Part shown: positions 30,178 through 39,003 of the stretch, piece after piece
How positions within the stretch are numbered: position 1 is the first letter of the stretch
Layout: each line of letters begins with the position of its first letter
Assembly: GCA_016842065.1 (NCBI GenBank)
Contig: JAEPDS010000002.1
Span: forward strand, 124,001-188,000
DNA length: 64,000 nucleotides
Direction of reading: 5' to 3'
Source: Candidatus Thiodiazotropha sp. 'RUGA'
GTDB lineage: Bacteria > Pseudomonadota > Gammaproteobacteria > Chromatiales > Chromatiaceae
Made by a program: the position numbers and the translations under genes
The notes under the pieces: generated by a model
The model's input: the letters and a program-made list of their open reading frames with translations, nothing else
Told to the model about the DNA's origin: nothing
Databases searched by the model: none

Positions 30178-31161
30178 ATGAGTAACCATCATCGACCTGA
30201 ACAACGCAACCTCTGGCGCTATACGCCCTGGTTGCTCCTGGCCCTTTTGATCAGTGGATGTGAAGCACCTCTCGATCTGACCCTGGTTGAGCGGGAGATC
30301 AAGAAGCCGATCTACCGTTTCGATCAGTTGAAAGCAGCGGCCTCCAATCACCGCCGGATCATCGCGGTGGGGGATTACGGTACGGTCCTGACCAGTCTCG
30401 ATAAAGGGGAGACCTGGCAGCGTACCCAGTTACCCACCAAGTCCTCTCTGGTGGCGGTGGCGAGTTGTGAGGATGGCAGTTTTGCCGCCATCGACACGGT
30501 GCGCAAGGTCTGGATCTCCGACGCCAAAGGCAGTGAGTGGCAGGCGACCCAGCTGGAGACCATGGAGAGTCCGATGGCGGTCACTTGCGACCCGCGTGGC
30601 CGCTTCTGGATCACCGCCAGTTTCAGTACTCTGATCCACAGCGATGAGAACCAGAGCAACTGGCAGGAGGTCTCCCAGCAGGAGGATATGCAGTTCACGG
30701 CGATCCAGTGGCTCGACCGGGACAATGGGGTGGTTACTGGCGAGTTCGGCTCCCTCTACTTCACCCATGACGGCGGCGAGAGCTGGGAGCGGGGCAACGA
30801 CATCCCCAACGAGTTCTATCCGATGGCGGCCTGGTTCCGCTCTCTGGATGAGGGTTGGGTGGCAGGCCTCAGCGGTACCATCCTGCATACCAAGGACCGG
30901 GGCGAGACCTGGCAGCGCCAGGAGTCGGTCAGTAAGGCGCCGATCTACAATCTGATTCCCCAGGGTGAGCGGCTCTACGCCACCGGTGACAACGGCACCC
31001 TGTTGCAACTGCAGGGAGATCGTTGGCAGCGGGTGCCGGAGGCACCGCGTCTTTTCTCCTATCTGATCACCGCCATCCCCCAGGATGATCGCCTGCTGGT
31101 GATGGGCGGGCGGGGCACCATCAGCCCGATTGAGACCCCAGCCGAAGGAGCTGTCCAATGA
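30178..31161 (+). CDS. YCF48/BNR-repeat lipoprotein
   Basis: A 327-residue protein with a lipoprotein signal (LLLALLISGC, about residues 18-28) and then a beta-propeller of YCF48/BNR type. Repeated blocks such as GDYGTVLTSLDKGETWQRT, GEFGSLYFTHDGGESWERG and GLSGTILHTKDRGETWQRQ recur every 40-45 residues. YCF48 in plastids helps photosystem assembly. In heterotrophs these genes sit beside RND, DUF1302 and DUF1329 genes, as here. A periplasmic scaffold for the transporter is inferred. Its stop overlaps the RND start by 4 nt. Confidence 0.88.
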   Translation: MSNHHRPEQRNLWRYTPWLLLALLISGCEAPLDLTLVEREIKKPIYRFDQLKAAASNHRRIIAVGDYGTVLTSLDKGETWQRTQLPTKSSLVAVASCEDGSFAAIDTVRKVWISDAKGSEWQATQLETMESPMAVTCDPRGRFWITASFSTLIHSDENQSNWQEVSQQEDMQFTAIQWLDRDNGVVTGEFGSLYFTHDGGESWERGNDIPNEFYPMAAWFRSLDEGWVAGLSGTILHTKDRGETWQRQESVSKAPIYNLIPQGERLYATGDNGTLLQLQGDRWQRVPEAPRLFSYLITAIPQDDRLLVMGGRGTISPIETPAEGAVQ

Positions 31162-33566
31162 CCATTCATGCCTTCTCCCACTGGTTGAAAAATGTCGACA
31201 ATCTGGTCTTCAGATTTCCCAAGATCTTTCTCGCGGTGATCGCGGCGCTGACCATCTTCTTCGCCTTCCAGGTGCCGAAGGTGCAGATGTACTCCGACTT
31301 CGCCGATCTGCTGCCCCAGGAGCATGAGTACATCAAGCTGCACAACTCGATCCGCGACACCTTCGGCGGCGCCAACAATGTGGTGATGGCGGTGGTGGTG
31401 GATGAGGGTGATATCTTCACTCAGCAGACCCTGGCGCGGATACATCGCATCACCCAGGCGGTGGATAACGTCAGCGGCGTCAACCATAACCTGCTGGCCA
31501 GTCTGACCCACCGCACCTCGCGCAAGGTCTGGCTGACCGACACCGGTGATGTGAACTCCCAGCCCTACTACGATCCCCTCAAGGAGAGCTGGAGCGATAC
31601 GGAGCTGAACAAGCTGCGGGACGATGTGATGAGCAACCCACGGGTGTTCGGTCTGCTGGTCTCACCCGATCTCAAGGCGGCGCTGATCAAGGCCCAGTTC
31701 AACGAGGGACAGCTCAACTATGGTGAGATCTTCAATCAGCTGCAGCAGATCCGGGAGTCGGAGAATGCGCAGGGTGTGTCGATCTACGCCACCGGTCAAC
31801 CCATGTTGTGGGGCTGGGTCTACAGCTATCTGGATCAGCTGTTTCTGATCTTCACCACCACCGTGGGGATCATGCTGTTCCTGCTGATCATCTATTTCCG
31901 TCGTGCCTACGGTATTCTGCTGCCCCTGTTCGGCATCACCATCTCGGCGATCTGGGGACTGGGTATCCTCTCCCTGCTGGACTACAACCTGGATCCATTG
32001 ACCCTGGTTATCCCCTTCCTGATTTCAGCCCGGGCGATGTCCCATGCGATCCAGTTGGTGCAGCGCTTCTACGGGGAACTGGAAGAGGTGGACGACCCGA
32101 GGGAGGCGGCCCATCGAACCTTCGACTCCCTGTTCCGGCCCGGCAGCCTGGGTATCGTCTCGGATGCCATCGGCCTGCTGCTGATCGCGCTGGGCTCGGT
32201 GCCGATCAATGTAAAGCTGGGTATCTATGCTTCACTCTGGGCGGTCTGTGTGGTGTTCACCGTGTTGATCGCGGTGCCCCTGATGCTCTCTTTGCTGCCA
32301 AAGCCCAAACCCGCAGCAAAAAGACTGGCTGCGGAAGATGCCCTGTTTGGTCGGGTAGCCTCGGTGGTCGCCAACCGACATGGTGGCCTGATCATTCTGA
32401 GTCTGGCCGGTGTGATCCTGCTGGTCGGTGCCCAGTTGAGCAGCCGGGTACAGATCGGTGAGTCGGAGCCCGGTTCGCCGATCCTCTATCTGGATCACGA
32501 CTACAACGTTTCATCGAAGGTGATCAACGAACGCTTCCCCGGTTCGGAGGAGCTCTATATCGTCGCCCGCACCGATGAGAAGGGTGGTATGAAGCGGCCG
32601 GCAGTGCTGCAGGCGATCGAGGCGTTTCAGAACCATATGCTGCTCGATCCTGAGCTGGGCGGCGCCAAGGCGGTACCCGATCTGGTGAAGCAGGTGAACC
32701 GGATCTTCCACTCGGACGATCCCCGCTGGGCGATCATTCCCGATACCGAAGCCTATGTGGGTGGACTGATGTTCGCCTACATGGCCTCCAGCCCGGTGCC
32801 GGGTGCCCTGAAGGAGTTTGTCGATACCGACGATCAGGTGGCCAACATCGTCTTCTTCTACAAGGATCACCAGGCGAAGACCATCCGTCGTGCGATCCAT
32901 CGCGCCAAGGAGTGGATCAATGAACCCGCCAACCAGGTGGATGGTCTGCACATCGAACTGGCCGGTGGATTGGTGGGCGTTACCGCAGCGATGAACGAGT
33001 CGGCTTATGAGAGCAACATGCTGATCATTCCACTGGTACTGGCCCTGATCTTCGTCTTTGTCACCTGGTTCTACATGTCCCTGCACGCGGGTCTGATCAT
33101 GTTCCTGGCGATGATGTTCTGTACCGTCTCCACATACGCCTATATGGGGCTGGCGGCGATCGGCATCAACGTCAATACCGTGCCGATCATTGCGGTGGGG
33201 ATCGGTGTCGGCATCGACTACTCGATCTACATCATGGACCGGATCCGTGAGGAGACCGCCAAGGCCTCCGGGGATCTGCAGACTGCCGTACTGAGAGCCA
33301 TCGCCACCACCGGTAAGGCGATCGGTTTCACCGCCGCCTGTCTGATCGGCGGGGTGATCATGTGGGTCTTCATCTCCGATCTGCGCTTCCAGGCGGATGC
33401 GGCTCTGCTGCTGGTGGTGATGCTGATTCTGAATGCTCTGGCGGCGATGTTTCTGGTGCCCTCCTGGGTGATGATCTTCCGCCCCGGCTTCATCGGCAGT
33501 GCCCGTTACGACGAAGACGGCGTGCTCTATGCTGACAAGCCTCAGAGTGGCCTGGCGCATACTTAA
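31158..33566 (+). CDS. MMPL/RND-superfamily transporter
   Basis: An 802-residue inner-membrane protein with two repeats. Each has one helix, a large periplasmic loop and a block of five or more helices (about 230-420 and 620-790), giving about 12 membrane segments. RND-type polar motifs are in the helices, such as VGIGVGIDYSIYIMDR near residue 680. Related proteins move hydrophobic or lipid substrates. It is coupled to the YCF48 gene by ATGA and ends at a strong terminator. Partner genes suggest aromatic-substrate or lipid traffic; direction and substrate are unknown. Confidence 0.9.
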   Translation: MTIHAFSHWLKNVDNLVFRFPKIFLAVIAALTIFFAFQVPKVQMYSDFADLLPQEHEYIKLHNSIRDTFGGANNVVMAVVVDEGDIFTQQTLARIHRITQAVDNVSGVNHNLLASLTHRTSRKVWLTDTGDVNSQPYYDPLKESWSDTELNKLRDDVMSNPRVFGLLVSPDLKAALIKAQFNEGQLNYGEIFNQLQQIRESENAQGVSIYATGQPMLWGWVYSYLDQLFLIFTTTVGIMLFLLIIYFRRAYGILLPLFGITISAIWGLGILSLLDYNLDPLTLVIPFLISARAMSHAIQLVQRFYGELEEVDDPREAAHRTFDSLFRPGSLGIVSDAIGLLLIALGSVPINVKLGIYASLWAVCVVFTVLIAVPLMLSLLPKPKPAAKRLAAEDALFGRVASVVANRHGGLIILSLAGVILLVGAQLSSRVQIGESEPGSPILYLDHDYNVSSKVINERFPGSEELYIVARTDEKGGMKRPAVLQAIEAFQNHMLLDPELGGAKAVPDLVKQVNRIFHSDDPRWAIIPDTEAYVGGLMFAYMASSPVPGALKEFVDTDDQVANIVFFYKDHQAKTIRRAIHRAKEWINEPANQVDGLHIELAGGLVGVTAAMNESAYESNMLIIPLVLALIFVFVTWFYMSLHAGLIMFLAMMFCTVSTYAYMGLAAIGINVNTVPIIAVGIGVGIDYSIYIMDRIREETAKASGDLQTAVLRAIATTGKAIGFTAACLIGGVIMWVFISDLRFQADAALLLVVMLILNALAAMFLVPSWVMIFRPGFIGSARYDEDGVLYADKPQSGLAHT

Positions 33567-33702
33567 CAGAATAAACCGCTAATGAACGCCAATCTCTTAG
33601 GTGAGGCCTGACTCCTAAAGCAACATTGGGGCGAGTAGCCTTTAGTAAGCTCCATTCGTCTCAGGCGGCATAGATCACTGAAAGCTTTTTGATCCCTCCC
33701 TC

Positions 33703-33731
33703 GGCCGGAAATGATTTCCGGCCTTTTTTTT
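33703..33731 (+). terminator. Rho-independent terminator after the RND gene
   Basis: Stem GGCCGGAA / TTCCGGCC with a 5-nt loop, followed by eight T. It ends the dmpP-RND transcription unit and separates it from the DUF1302 promoter. Confidence 0.92.
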
Positions 33732-33741
33732 GTCTGTTAAG

Positions 33742-33877
33742 AATTATCGAAATAATAACAAATTATCATTTGATCAATTAAAATATCGATATTTTTATGA
33801 TATCCGTAACCGGCTCTTTTGGGCTTCAAATATAACTAATAAAAACAACTACTTACAACTTGGCACGCCTGCTGCAT
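33742..33877 (+). promoter_or_regulatory. Sigma-54 promoter and operators upstream of DUF1302
   Basis: TTGGCACGCCTGCTGCA at 33860-33876 is an excellent -24/-12 promoter (GG at 33862-33863, ten bases, GC at 33874-33875). About 90 bp upstream, TTTGATCAATT (33769-33779) resembles a DmpR/XylR activator half site. A perfect palindrome AAAATATCGATATTTT is at 33780-33795, the same core as in front of dmpP. Control by the DmpR-like protein at 44755-46419 and possibly the GntR protein is inferred. Confidence 0.72.
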
Positions 33878-33921
33878 TAACAAGTCTTGCTTACATAATT
33901 CAGAATGAGGAGGAGGCTAGG

Positions 33922-35850
33922 ATGTTCCTAGACAGTCACAAACAACAACCGGGAAGGACGCATCCGGTCATTCAAGCCACACTGCTGGCGGCTGCGATTG
34001 CGGCCTGTCTGAGCGGAGGCCAGGCCCTGGCCTACACCTCCGAAGACGGCACCACGCAGGTCAACGGATTTGTTGAAAACGCCACCTACAGTCGCCGTAA
34101 CGTAGGGCTGAGCAAAATGCGCAATACGGTGTTGATTGAAGGCTCCAAGGATTATGGGGAACAGGGGGCATTTTCCAACGTCAGCTTCGTCGGTGCGTTC
34201 CGCGCGACCTACGACGGTGTCTACGATCTTAATGATGATGAGTTCGGCGAGAACGCCGGTGGTGCCATCAACATGCAATCGGTGGGTGGTGCTGGCAGTA
34301 CCGCCTGGGGTCAGTCCGACATCTCGACCGGTGTGTTGGGATTCGGGTTCGATACCACGGAGAATCCAAACGAAGGTATGGTCAATCTGGGCCACGCCCT
34401 GCACGACACGGATGGGGGTGTCGGCCTGGGTGTGCCGGTGCGTCCCTGTGATGTGGACTCCCGAGGCTGTATCGACGACTATCTCGATTTCGACGAGAGT
34501 GATCTGAAATATCCGGAGTTCAACGACCGGCTCGATTTTCTGCGCGAAGCCTATCTGGATGCCACTCTGCCGACCGAGAGCGCGGCTACCTGGAATTTCC
34601 GCCTTGGACGCCAGCAGGTGGTCTGGGGACGTACCGATCTGTTCCGGGTTCTGGATGTGATCAATCCGGTGGACTACTCCCGTCACAACATCTATGACGA
34701 ACTGGAGGATATCCGTATCCCGATGTGGATGGCCACCGGTGAGTACCGGATGGGCGCCACCGAGACCTTCGACGACCTGAACATGCAGTTCGTCTGGAAC
34801 TTCGACAAGTTCCGTCCGAACAGTCTGGGTCAGGGCGGCACACCCTATGCGATTCTCGATGCGGGCAGCTTCTTCCGCGCGATGAAGAACTGCTGGGATA
34901 ACGGCTGCTCCGTATCCAACTTCGCCGGTGGCGCACTCTCCACCGACTTCCCGAAACATGTGATCGGTATCCGCGATGTGCATCTGCCTGACTGGTCGCT
35001 GAGCAACTCCCAGTTCGGCCTGAAACTTGAGGGTGACTATCAGGGCGTTGGCTTCTCGCTGAATGCGTTGACCTACCGTTCCCAGCTGCCTTCACTGCGC
35101 GCCGTGGTGGATAATGCGGACAATCCGTTTACCCCGGAGATCGAATCCCAGAGCTACGACTATCTGATCGCCTTCGATATGTACTTTCCCAGGGTCAACC
35201 TGATCGGTGGTTCGCTCGACTTCTACGTGGATGACATCAAGTCGGTGTTCCGTGTCGAAGCGGCCTATACCGACGGCGAGGAGTTTGCCAACACCCTGCG
35301 ACCGGAGCTCTACTCCGAGTCTGATGTGTTCCGTTACGTCATCGGTTGGGATCGTCCAACCTTCATCCCCTTTCTCAACGAGAAGCGTGCCTTCCTGATC
35401 TCCGCACAACTGTTCGGCGAGTATCTGGTCGACCACGAGCGGGAGACGGTCAACGGTATCGAAGCGGGTAATCCGAACTGGGAAATCAACCACGTGGGTA
35501 CCCTGCTGCTTAAAGGCTGGTATCAGAACGACCGGGTCAGTCCCCAGGTCATCATGGCGCACGACTTCAAGGCCCATGCCAGTGTCATTGCGCCCTCGAT
35601 CGACTGGTTGATCAGCGACAACCTGAGACTGACCGTCGGTGCGAATGTGAAAGTGGGTGACGGCGAGCAGGAGTTTGACGACTGCCGTGCCTGTAACCCC
35701 TTTCCCCCGTTTACCGGTGCAGGCGAGCCGGGTGATACCGCCCTGCGTAATCTGGCGGGTTATGAGCCCCTTGGTCGTTTCCGTTCCGGGCCCATCGGTA
35801 TGGCCCAGGCCGAGGATGAGTTTCAGATCACCCTGCGTTATCGCTTCTAA
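33922..35850 (+). CDS. DUF1302 outer-membrane-type protein
   Basis: A 642-residue exported protein. It has a long signal peptide (VIQATLLAAAIAACLSGGQALA) and beta-rich aromatic repeats typical of an outer-membrane barrel, ending in a Phe (QITLRYRF) as barrel proteins do. The family (DUF1302) has no settled function but often accompanies DUF1329 and RND genes in degraders of aromatics or steroids. The open frame runs back to 33730 through the sigma-54 promoter. The ATG at 33922, with GAGGAGGAGG upstream, is the start. Confidence 0.88.
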   Translation: MFLDSHKQQPGRTHPVIQATLLAAAIAACLSGGQALAYTSEDGTTQVNGFVENATYSRRNVGLSKMRNTVLIEGSKDYGEQGAFSNVSFVGAFRATYDGVYDLNDDEFGENAGGAINMQSVGGAGSTAWGQSDISTGVLGFGFDTTENPNEGMVNLGHALHDTDGGVGLGVPVRPCDVDSRGCIDDYLDFDESDLKYPEFNDRLDFLREAYLDATLPTESAATWNFRLGRQQVVWGRTDLFRVLDVINPVDYSRHNIYDELEDIRIPMWMATGEYRMGATETFDDLNMQFVWNFDKFRPNSLGQGGTPYAILDAGSFFRAMKNCWDNGCSVSNFAGGALSTDFPKHVIGIRDVHLPDWSLSNSQFGLKLEGDYQGVGFSLNALTYRSQLPSLRAVVDNADNPFTPEIESQSYDYLIAFDMYFPRVNLIGGSLDFYVDDIKSVFRVEAAYTDGEEFANTLRPELYSESDVFRYVIGWDRPTFIPFLNEKRAFLISAQLFGEYLVDHERETVNGIEAGNPNWEINHVGTLLLKGWYQNDRVSPQVIMAHDFKAHASVIAPSIDWLISDNLRLTVGANVKVGDGEQEFDDCRACNPFPPFTGAGEPGDTALRNLAGYEPLGRFRSGPIGMAQAEDEFQITLRYRF

Positions 35851-35873
35851 GAATTTGAATGGAGGTTTTGAAC

Positions 35874-37187
35874 ATGCGTTTGCTTAATACAACGCTGGTG
35901 GCGGCACTTTTGATGGCTGCCAACCTGCCCGCTCAGGCGGCAACCAATGAAGATGTGGATAGCAGCTTCTTCCCTTATAAGAACGGTGTCCCCACCCAGG
36001 ACGGCCTGAACGCCGGGGTGGTGATCGATCAGTCCAATGTCGGACAATTCAAACAGGTCATCGACCCGGCGATGTTCGAGTTCATCAGCCAGGGGTGGAC
36101 CAAGATCACGGTAGGTGAGACCACCTCCTTTGATCTGCATCCCAACTATATCCAGGCGACCCGTGACGGTCTGGGTAAGGTGAAACTGGGTGAGAAGTCT
36201 GGTGAGATTGAAGGTTTTATCGCCGGTCGCCCTTTTCCCGAAGAGCCGTCGATGGACGATCCCCGTGCCGGTGAAAAGCTCGCCTGGAACTATAAGTATG
36301 GTTACAACTGGGGTGACAATGCGGCGATCTATCCCTTCTACTGGAAGTACAAGGATATGAAGTCGGGCAAGCTGGAGAGAACCATCAAGTTCAACTTCCA
36401 CTTTCTCAACTACATGCATCGGGTGAATCAGGAGCCGTTGCCGGAGATCACTCCGAATCCGTCAAAGCTCTACCGTGCCATCTATGTGCAGGCATTGGAG
36501 CCGTTTGACGTCAAGGATACCCAGCTGCTTATCCATCGCTATGAGAACGATCTGAAACGTGACAGCGCCTGGCTCTATCTCGGTTTCCAGCGTCGGGTGC
36601 GTCGTCTGGCTTCAGGTCAGGTCACTGATGCGTTCCTCGGTTCCGATGTCATGATCGAGGATTTTGAAGGCTATAACGGTCGCATCAACGACATGGAGTG
36701 GACCTTCAAAGGAGCCAAAAACATACTGGTGCCATTCTACAACCACAATGCGTTGCCGAATCTCTCCGAAGAGCACAAGGAGTCGGATGGTTACCAGTTT
36801 GTCGAGATGGGCGACAAGGGTGACTGTTTTCCACAGATCACCTGGCAGTTGCGCAAGGTCTATGAGCTGGAGAACAAGCCGAAGGATGCCAACCATCCGA
36901 TCAGCAAGCGTGTCCACTACATCGATGCGCAGACTTTCACCATCCCGCGTACATTGACCTATGACCGCAAAGGGGATCTGTGGAAGAGCTGGCAGATCGG
37001 TCAGGCTCATCCGGATCACCACCTGCCGAAGAACAAGGGTACCGGTGTGGCGATCGATGACTCATTCACCATGATCGATGTGCAGGCGATGCACTGCACC
37101 ACCGGGCAGTTCAAGGGACAGGTCGATCCTTCTCTGAACCCCGCCAGAAAATTCACAGTACAGAACTTGAGAGCTTCCGGTCGTTGA
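35874..37187 (+). CDS. DUF1329 exported protein
   Basis: A 437-residue periplasmic protein with a signal peptide (LLNTTLVAALLMAANLPAQA). It belongs to DUF1329, which is thought to be related to LolA/LolB-like lipid-binding folds. Sequence blocks include NYKYGYNWGDNAAIYPFYWKY and YEMSG-like regions of the family. GGAGG lies 10 nt before the ATG at 35874; an upstream in-frame ATG (35859) has no ribosome site. It forms an operon with DUF1302 and ends at a terminator. Carrying a hydrophobic compound across the periplasm is inferred. Confidence 0.88.
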   Translation: MRLLNTTLVAALLMAANLPAQAATNEDVDSSFFPYKNGVPTQDGLNAGVVIDQSNVGQFKQVIDPAMFEFISQGWTKITVGETTSFDLHPNYIQATRDGLGKVKLGEKSGEIEGFIAGRPFPEEPSMDDPRAGEKLAWNYKYGYNWGDNAAIYPFYWKYKDMKSGKLERTIKFNFHFLNYMHRVNQEPLPEITPNPSKLYRAIYVQALEPFDVKDTQLLIHRYENDLKRDSAWLYLGFQRRVRRLASGQVTDAFLGSDVMIEDFEGYNGRINDMEWTFKGAKNILVPFYNHNALPNLSEEHKESDGYQFVEMGDKGDCFPQITWQLRKVYELENKPKDANHPISKRVHYIDAQTFTIPRTLTYDRKGDLWKSWQIGQAHPDHHLPKNKGTGVAIDDSFTMIDVQAMHCTTGQFKGQVDPSLNPARKFTVQNLRASGR

Positions 37188-37199
37188 TACCGTGCTTTT

Positions 37200-37230
37200 G
37201 TCTGGCGGCGCCAGCCGCCAGACATTTTTT
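37200..37230 (+). terminator. Rho-independent terminator after DUF1329
   Basis: A perfect 10-bp stem GTCTGGCGGC / GCCGCCAGAC with a 4-nt loop, followed by ATTTTTT. Confidence 0.92.
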
Positions 37231-37549
37231 GGTTCTATAGGAAAACCGCTGGTAATGAGTGTGCTCTTATGACTCTAAACGTTTTCCCATATGGCTAAAG
37301 TTATGAAGTATTAGTTTGAGTGGCGGTTATCGAAGATTGAGTGAAACAAATATCGCTGTTGGGAATAGCTATCTTATAGTTGGCGCAAAGCTTTGGGGTC
37401 CTTGAATTTGAAGAGAATATGATATGACAGTAAGTTGAAACCAAAGATTCTTAATCTGCAGAAGGTGATTTTTCATAGGATTCGAGGACGTCATTGTTAG
37501 TAAGATCCAGAAAACAGAAAAACGTGATGTCAAGGATTTTACATCAACA

Positions 37550-37610
37550 TGGTGCGGCAAGCCGCACCCTACGATCCTAACTAGTGTGTAGGGTGCGGCT
37601 TGCCGCACCA
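37550..37610. repeat. REP-like palindrome pair
   Basis: Two 23-nt arms (37550-37572 and 37588-37610) are exact reverse complements around a 15-nt spacer. Each arm contains GTGCGGCAAGCCGCAC, itself a palindrome. It lies in a 590-bp intergenic region (37188-37774) that otherwise holds only a possible 36-residue ORF. Confidence 0.85.
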
Positions 37611-37677
37611 TTAAGGGTAGATAAGTAATATAAATTATCTTGTTGCTGCGGATTTTTTTGCAACGTTAAGGGTAACA

Positions 37678-37788
37678 ATGATGTCCAGGTCAATAGTGAA
37701 TTTGTTCCTGGCAGGAATAGGCAGGGGTTGGGATGAAGAACAGTTGATAAAAATAATCTCTCAAATTAAGGAGCTTGATGATGGTTGA
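37678..37788 (+). CDS. Possible 36-residue ORF overlapping the isomerase start
   Basis: A small open frame beginning MMSRSIVNLFLAGIGRGWDE and ending within the first codons of the next gene in another frame. The overlap would allow translational coupling. No family is known; it may be chance. Confidence 0.25.
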   Translation: MMSRSIVNLFLAGIGRGWDEEQLIKIISQIKELDDG

Positions 37789-38374
37789 GCCAGTCGATGT
37801 CTACTTTTACTTCAACTTCCGCAGCCCCTACTGCTATCTGGCGAGCAAGACCCTGTGGCCTGTTTTCGAGGATTTTCATACCCGCCTGGTGTGGCGTCCC
37901 CTGGGTGGCTGGGATGGCCGCTCGCCGCCGGAAGTGGCGCTGAAGAAACTGCCAATCGCCAGGCAGGACATGGCGCGCTTTGCCAGGCGACTGGGGATAC
38001 CGGTCAATCCGCCCCCCAAGACCACCGATCCGACACTGGCCGGTGCGGGGTCGTTGTTGGCAGAACGAAAGGGCCTGTTGAAACCCTACATCAATGAGGT
38101 GATGCGCAAGGAGTGGGCGGAAGGCGCCGACATCGGACAGCTCGATATCCTGTTGCAGGTCGGTGAAAGCATTGGGCTCGATCGGGAGGAGTTGGCTGAA
38201 GCGGCAAATGATGCCGATAATCAGGCCCAGCTGATGCGTAACTGGCATGAGGCGGATGAGAAAGGCGCCGTGGGTGTGCCGACCTTCATCATCGGTGAAG
38301 AGATCTTCTGGGGTCAGGACCGGATCGATTTCGTCCTCGAACACCTTCGGGAGCTCAGGCTCTCCCGCCTATGA
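37775..38374 (+). CDS. DsbA-fold 2-hydroxychromene-2-carboxylate isomerase family protein
   Basis: A 199-residue thioredoxin-fold protein related to glutathione S-transferase kappa. YFNFRSPYCYLASKTLWP near the start is the family active-site segment, and GVPTFIIGEEIFWGQDRIDF near residue 170 holds the conserved cis-Pro loop. Known members isomerise naphthalene-pathway intermediates with glutathione. No naphthalene genes are seen, so the substrate here is open. AAGGAG precedes three successive ATGs. It overlaps the next GST gene by 4 nt. Confidence 0.87.
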   Translation: MMMVEPVDVYFYFNFRSPYCYLASKTLWPVFEDFHTRLVWRPLGGWDGRSPPEVALKKLPIARQDMARFARRLGIPVNPPPKTTDPTLAGAGSLLAERKGLLKPYINEVMRKEWAEGADIGQLDILLQVGESIGLDREELAEAANDADNQAQLMRNWHEADEKGAVGVPTFIIGEEIFWGQDRIDFVLEHLRELRLSRL

Positions 38375-39003
38375 GTTCACAAACTCTGCTCTATGATAAA
38401 GAGGAGTGCCCGTTTTGCTGGCGGGTGCGGATGGCGTTGCACCACTGCAAAGTTGACTATCAGCGTCTGGCCTATCATGAGTATGAAGACGAGTGGAGCC
38501 GATTGACGCCAAGCGGTACGGTACCGGTGCTTAAGGCAGGTGAGATGGTCCTGCACGACTCATCCGTGATGCTGGAGTATCTCGATGAGCGATATGGTGG
38601 TCTCTGGCCAACTTTGCCTGAGCAACGGGCTGAGGCGCGGGGGATCGCCCTCTACGCCGACAGTGCGGTGGGCAGGCCGGTAAGGGATCTGGTATTTCAG
38701 CGTCGCGACAAACCGCCTGCAGAGTGGGATGAGGAGGTGATTGCCAATGCGATGGGCGCCTGGCATCAGGCGATGCCCTATCTGGAAGAGCGATTGGCAC
38801 AGCGGAGCCACTTTGTCTCCGCTGGCGGTATCACCGATTTTATCCTGGCAACGCGCTTCGGACTGGCGATGGCCTACGATATGCCTTCGCCGCGCGTTCC
38901 CGGTTTAATGGCTTGGTTCGATGGAATCGCCGAGTCAGCGGTGTTTAGCGAAACGGCACCGAAGATCGTGTTGGATAGATTGGACAGGGGTTGGTTGAGA
39001 TGA
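38371..39003 (+). CDS. Glutathione S-transferase-like protein
   Basis: A 210-residue GST fold. The N-terminal thioredoxin domain has a glutaredoxin-like CPFCWRVRMAL near residue 13 and the GST Pro-Val-Leu loop (GTVPVLKAGEMVLHDSSVMLEYL). A helical C-terminal domain follows. The CxxC start recalls stringent starvation or Omega-type GSTs. It is coupled to the isomerase before it and to the next gene (ATGA), so the three form one operon. A glutathione-dependent detoxification step is inferred. Confidence 0.88.
   Translation: MSSQTLLYDKEECPFCWRVRMALHHCKVDYQRLAYHEYEDEWSRLTPSGTVPVLKAGEMVLHDSSVMLEYLDERYGGLWPTLPEQRAEARGIALYADSAVGRPVRDLVFQRRDKPPAEWDEEVIANAMGAWHQAMPYLEERLAQRSHFVSAGGITDFILATRFGLAMAYDMPSPRVPGLMAWFDGIAESAVFSETAPKIVLDRLDRGWLR

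Noticed and set aside
33730-33921. N-terminal extension of DUF1302 by 64 codons
   Set aside because: It runs through a terminator-proximal AT-rich promoter region; the signal peptide and ribosome site place the start at 33922.
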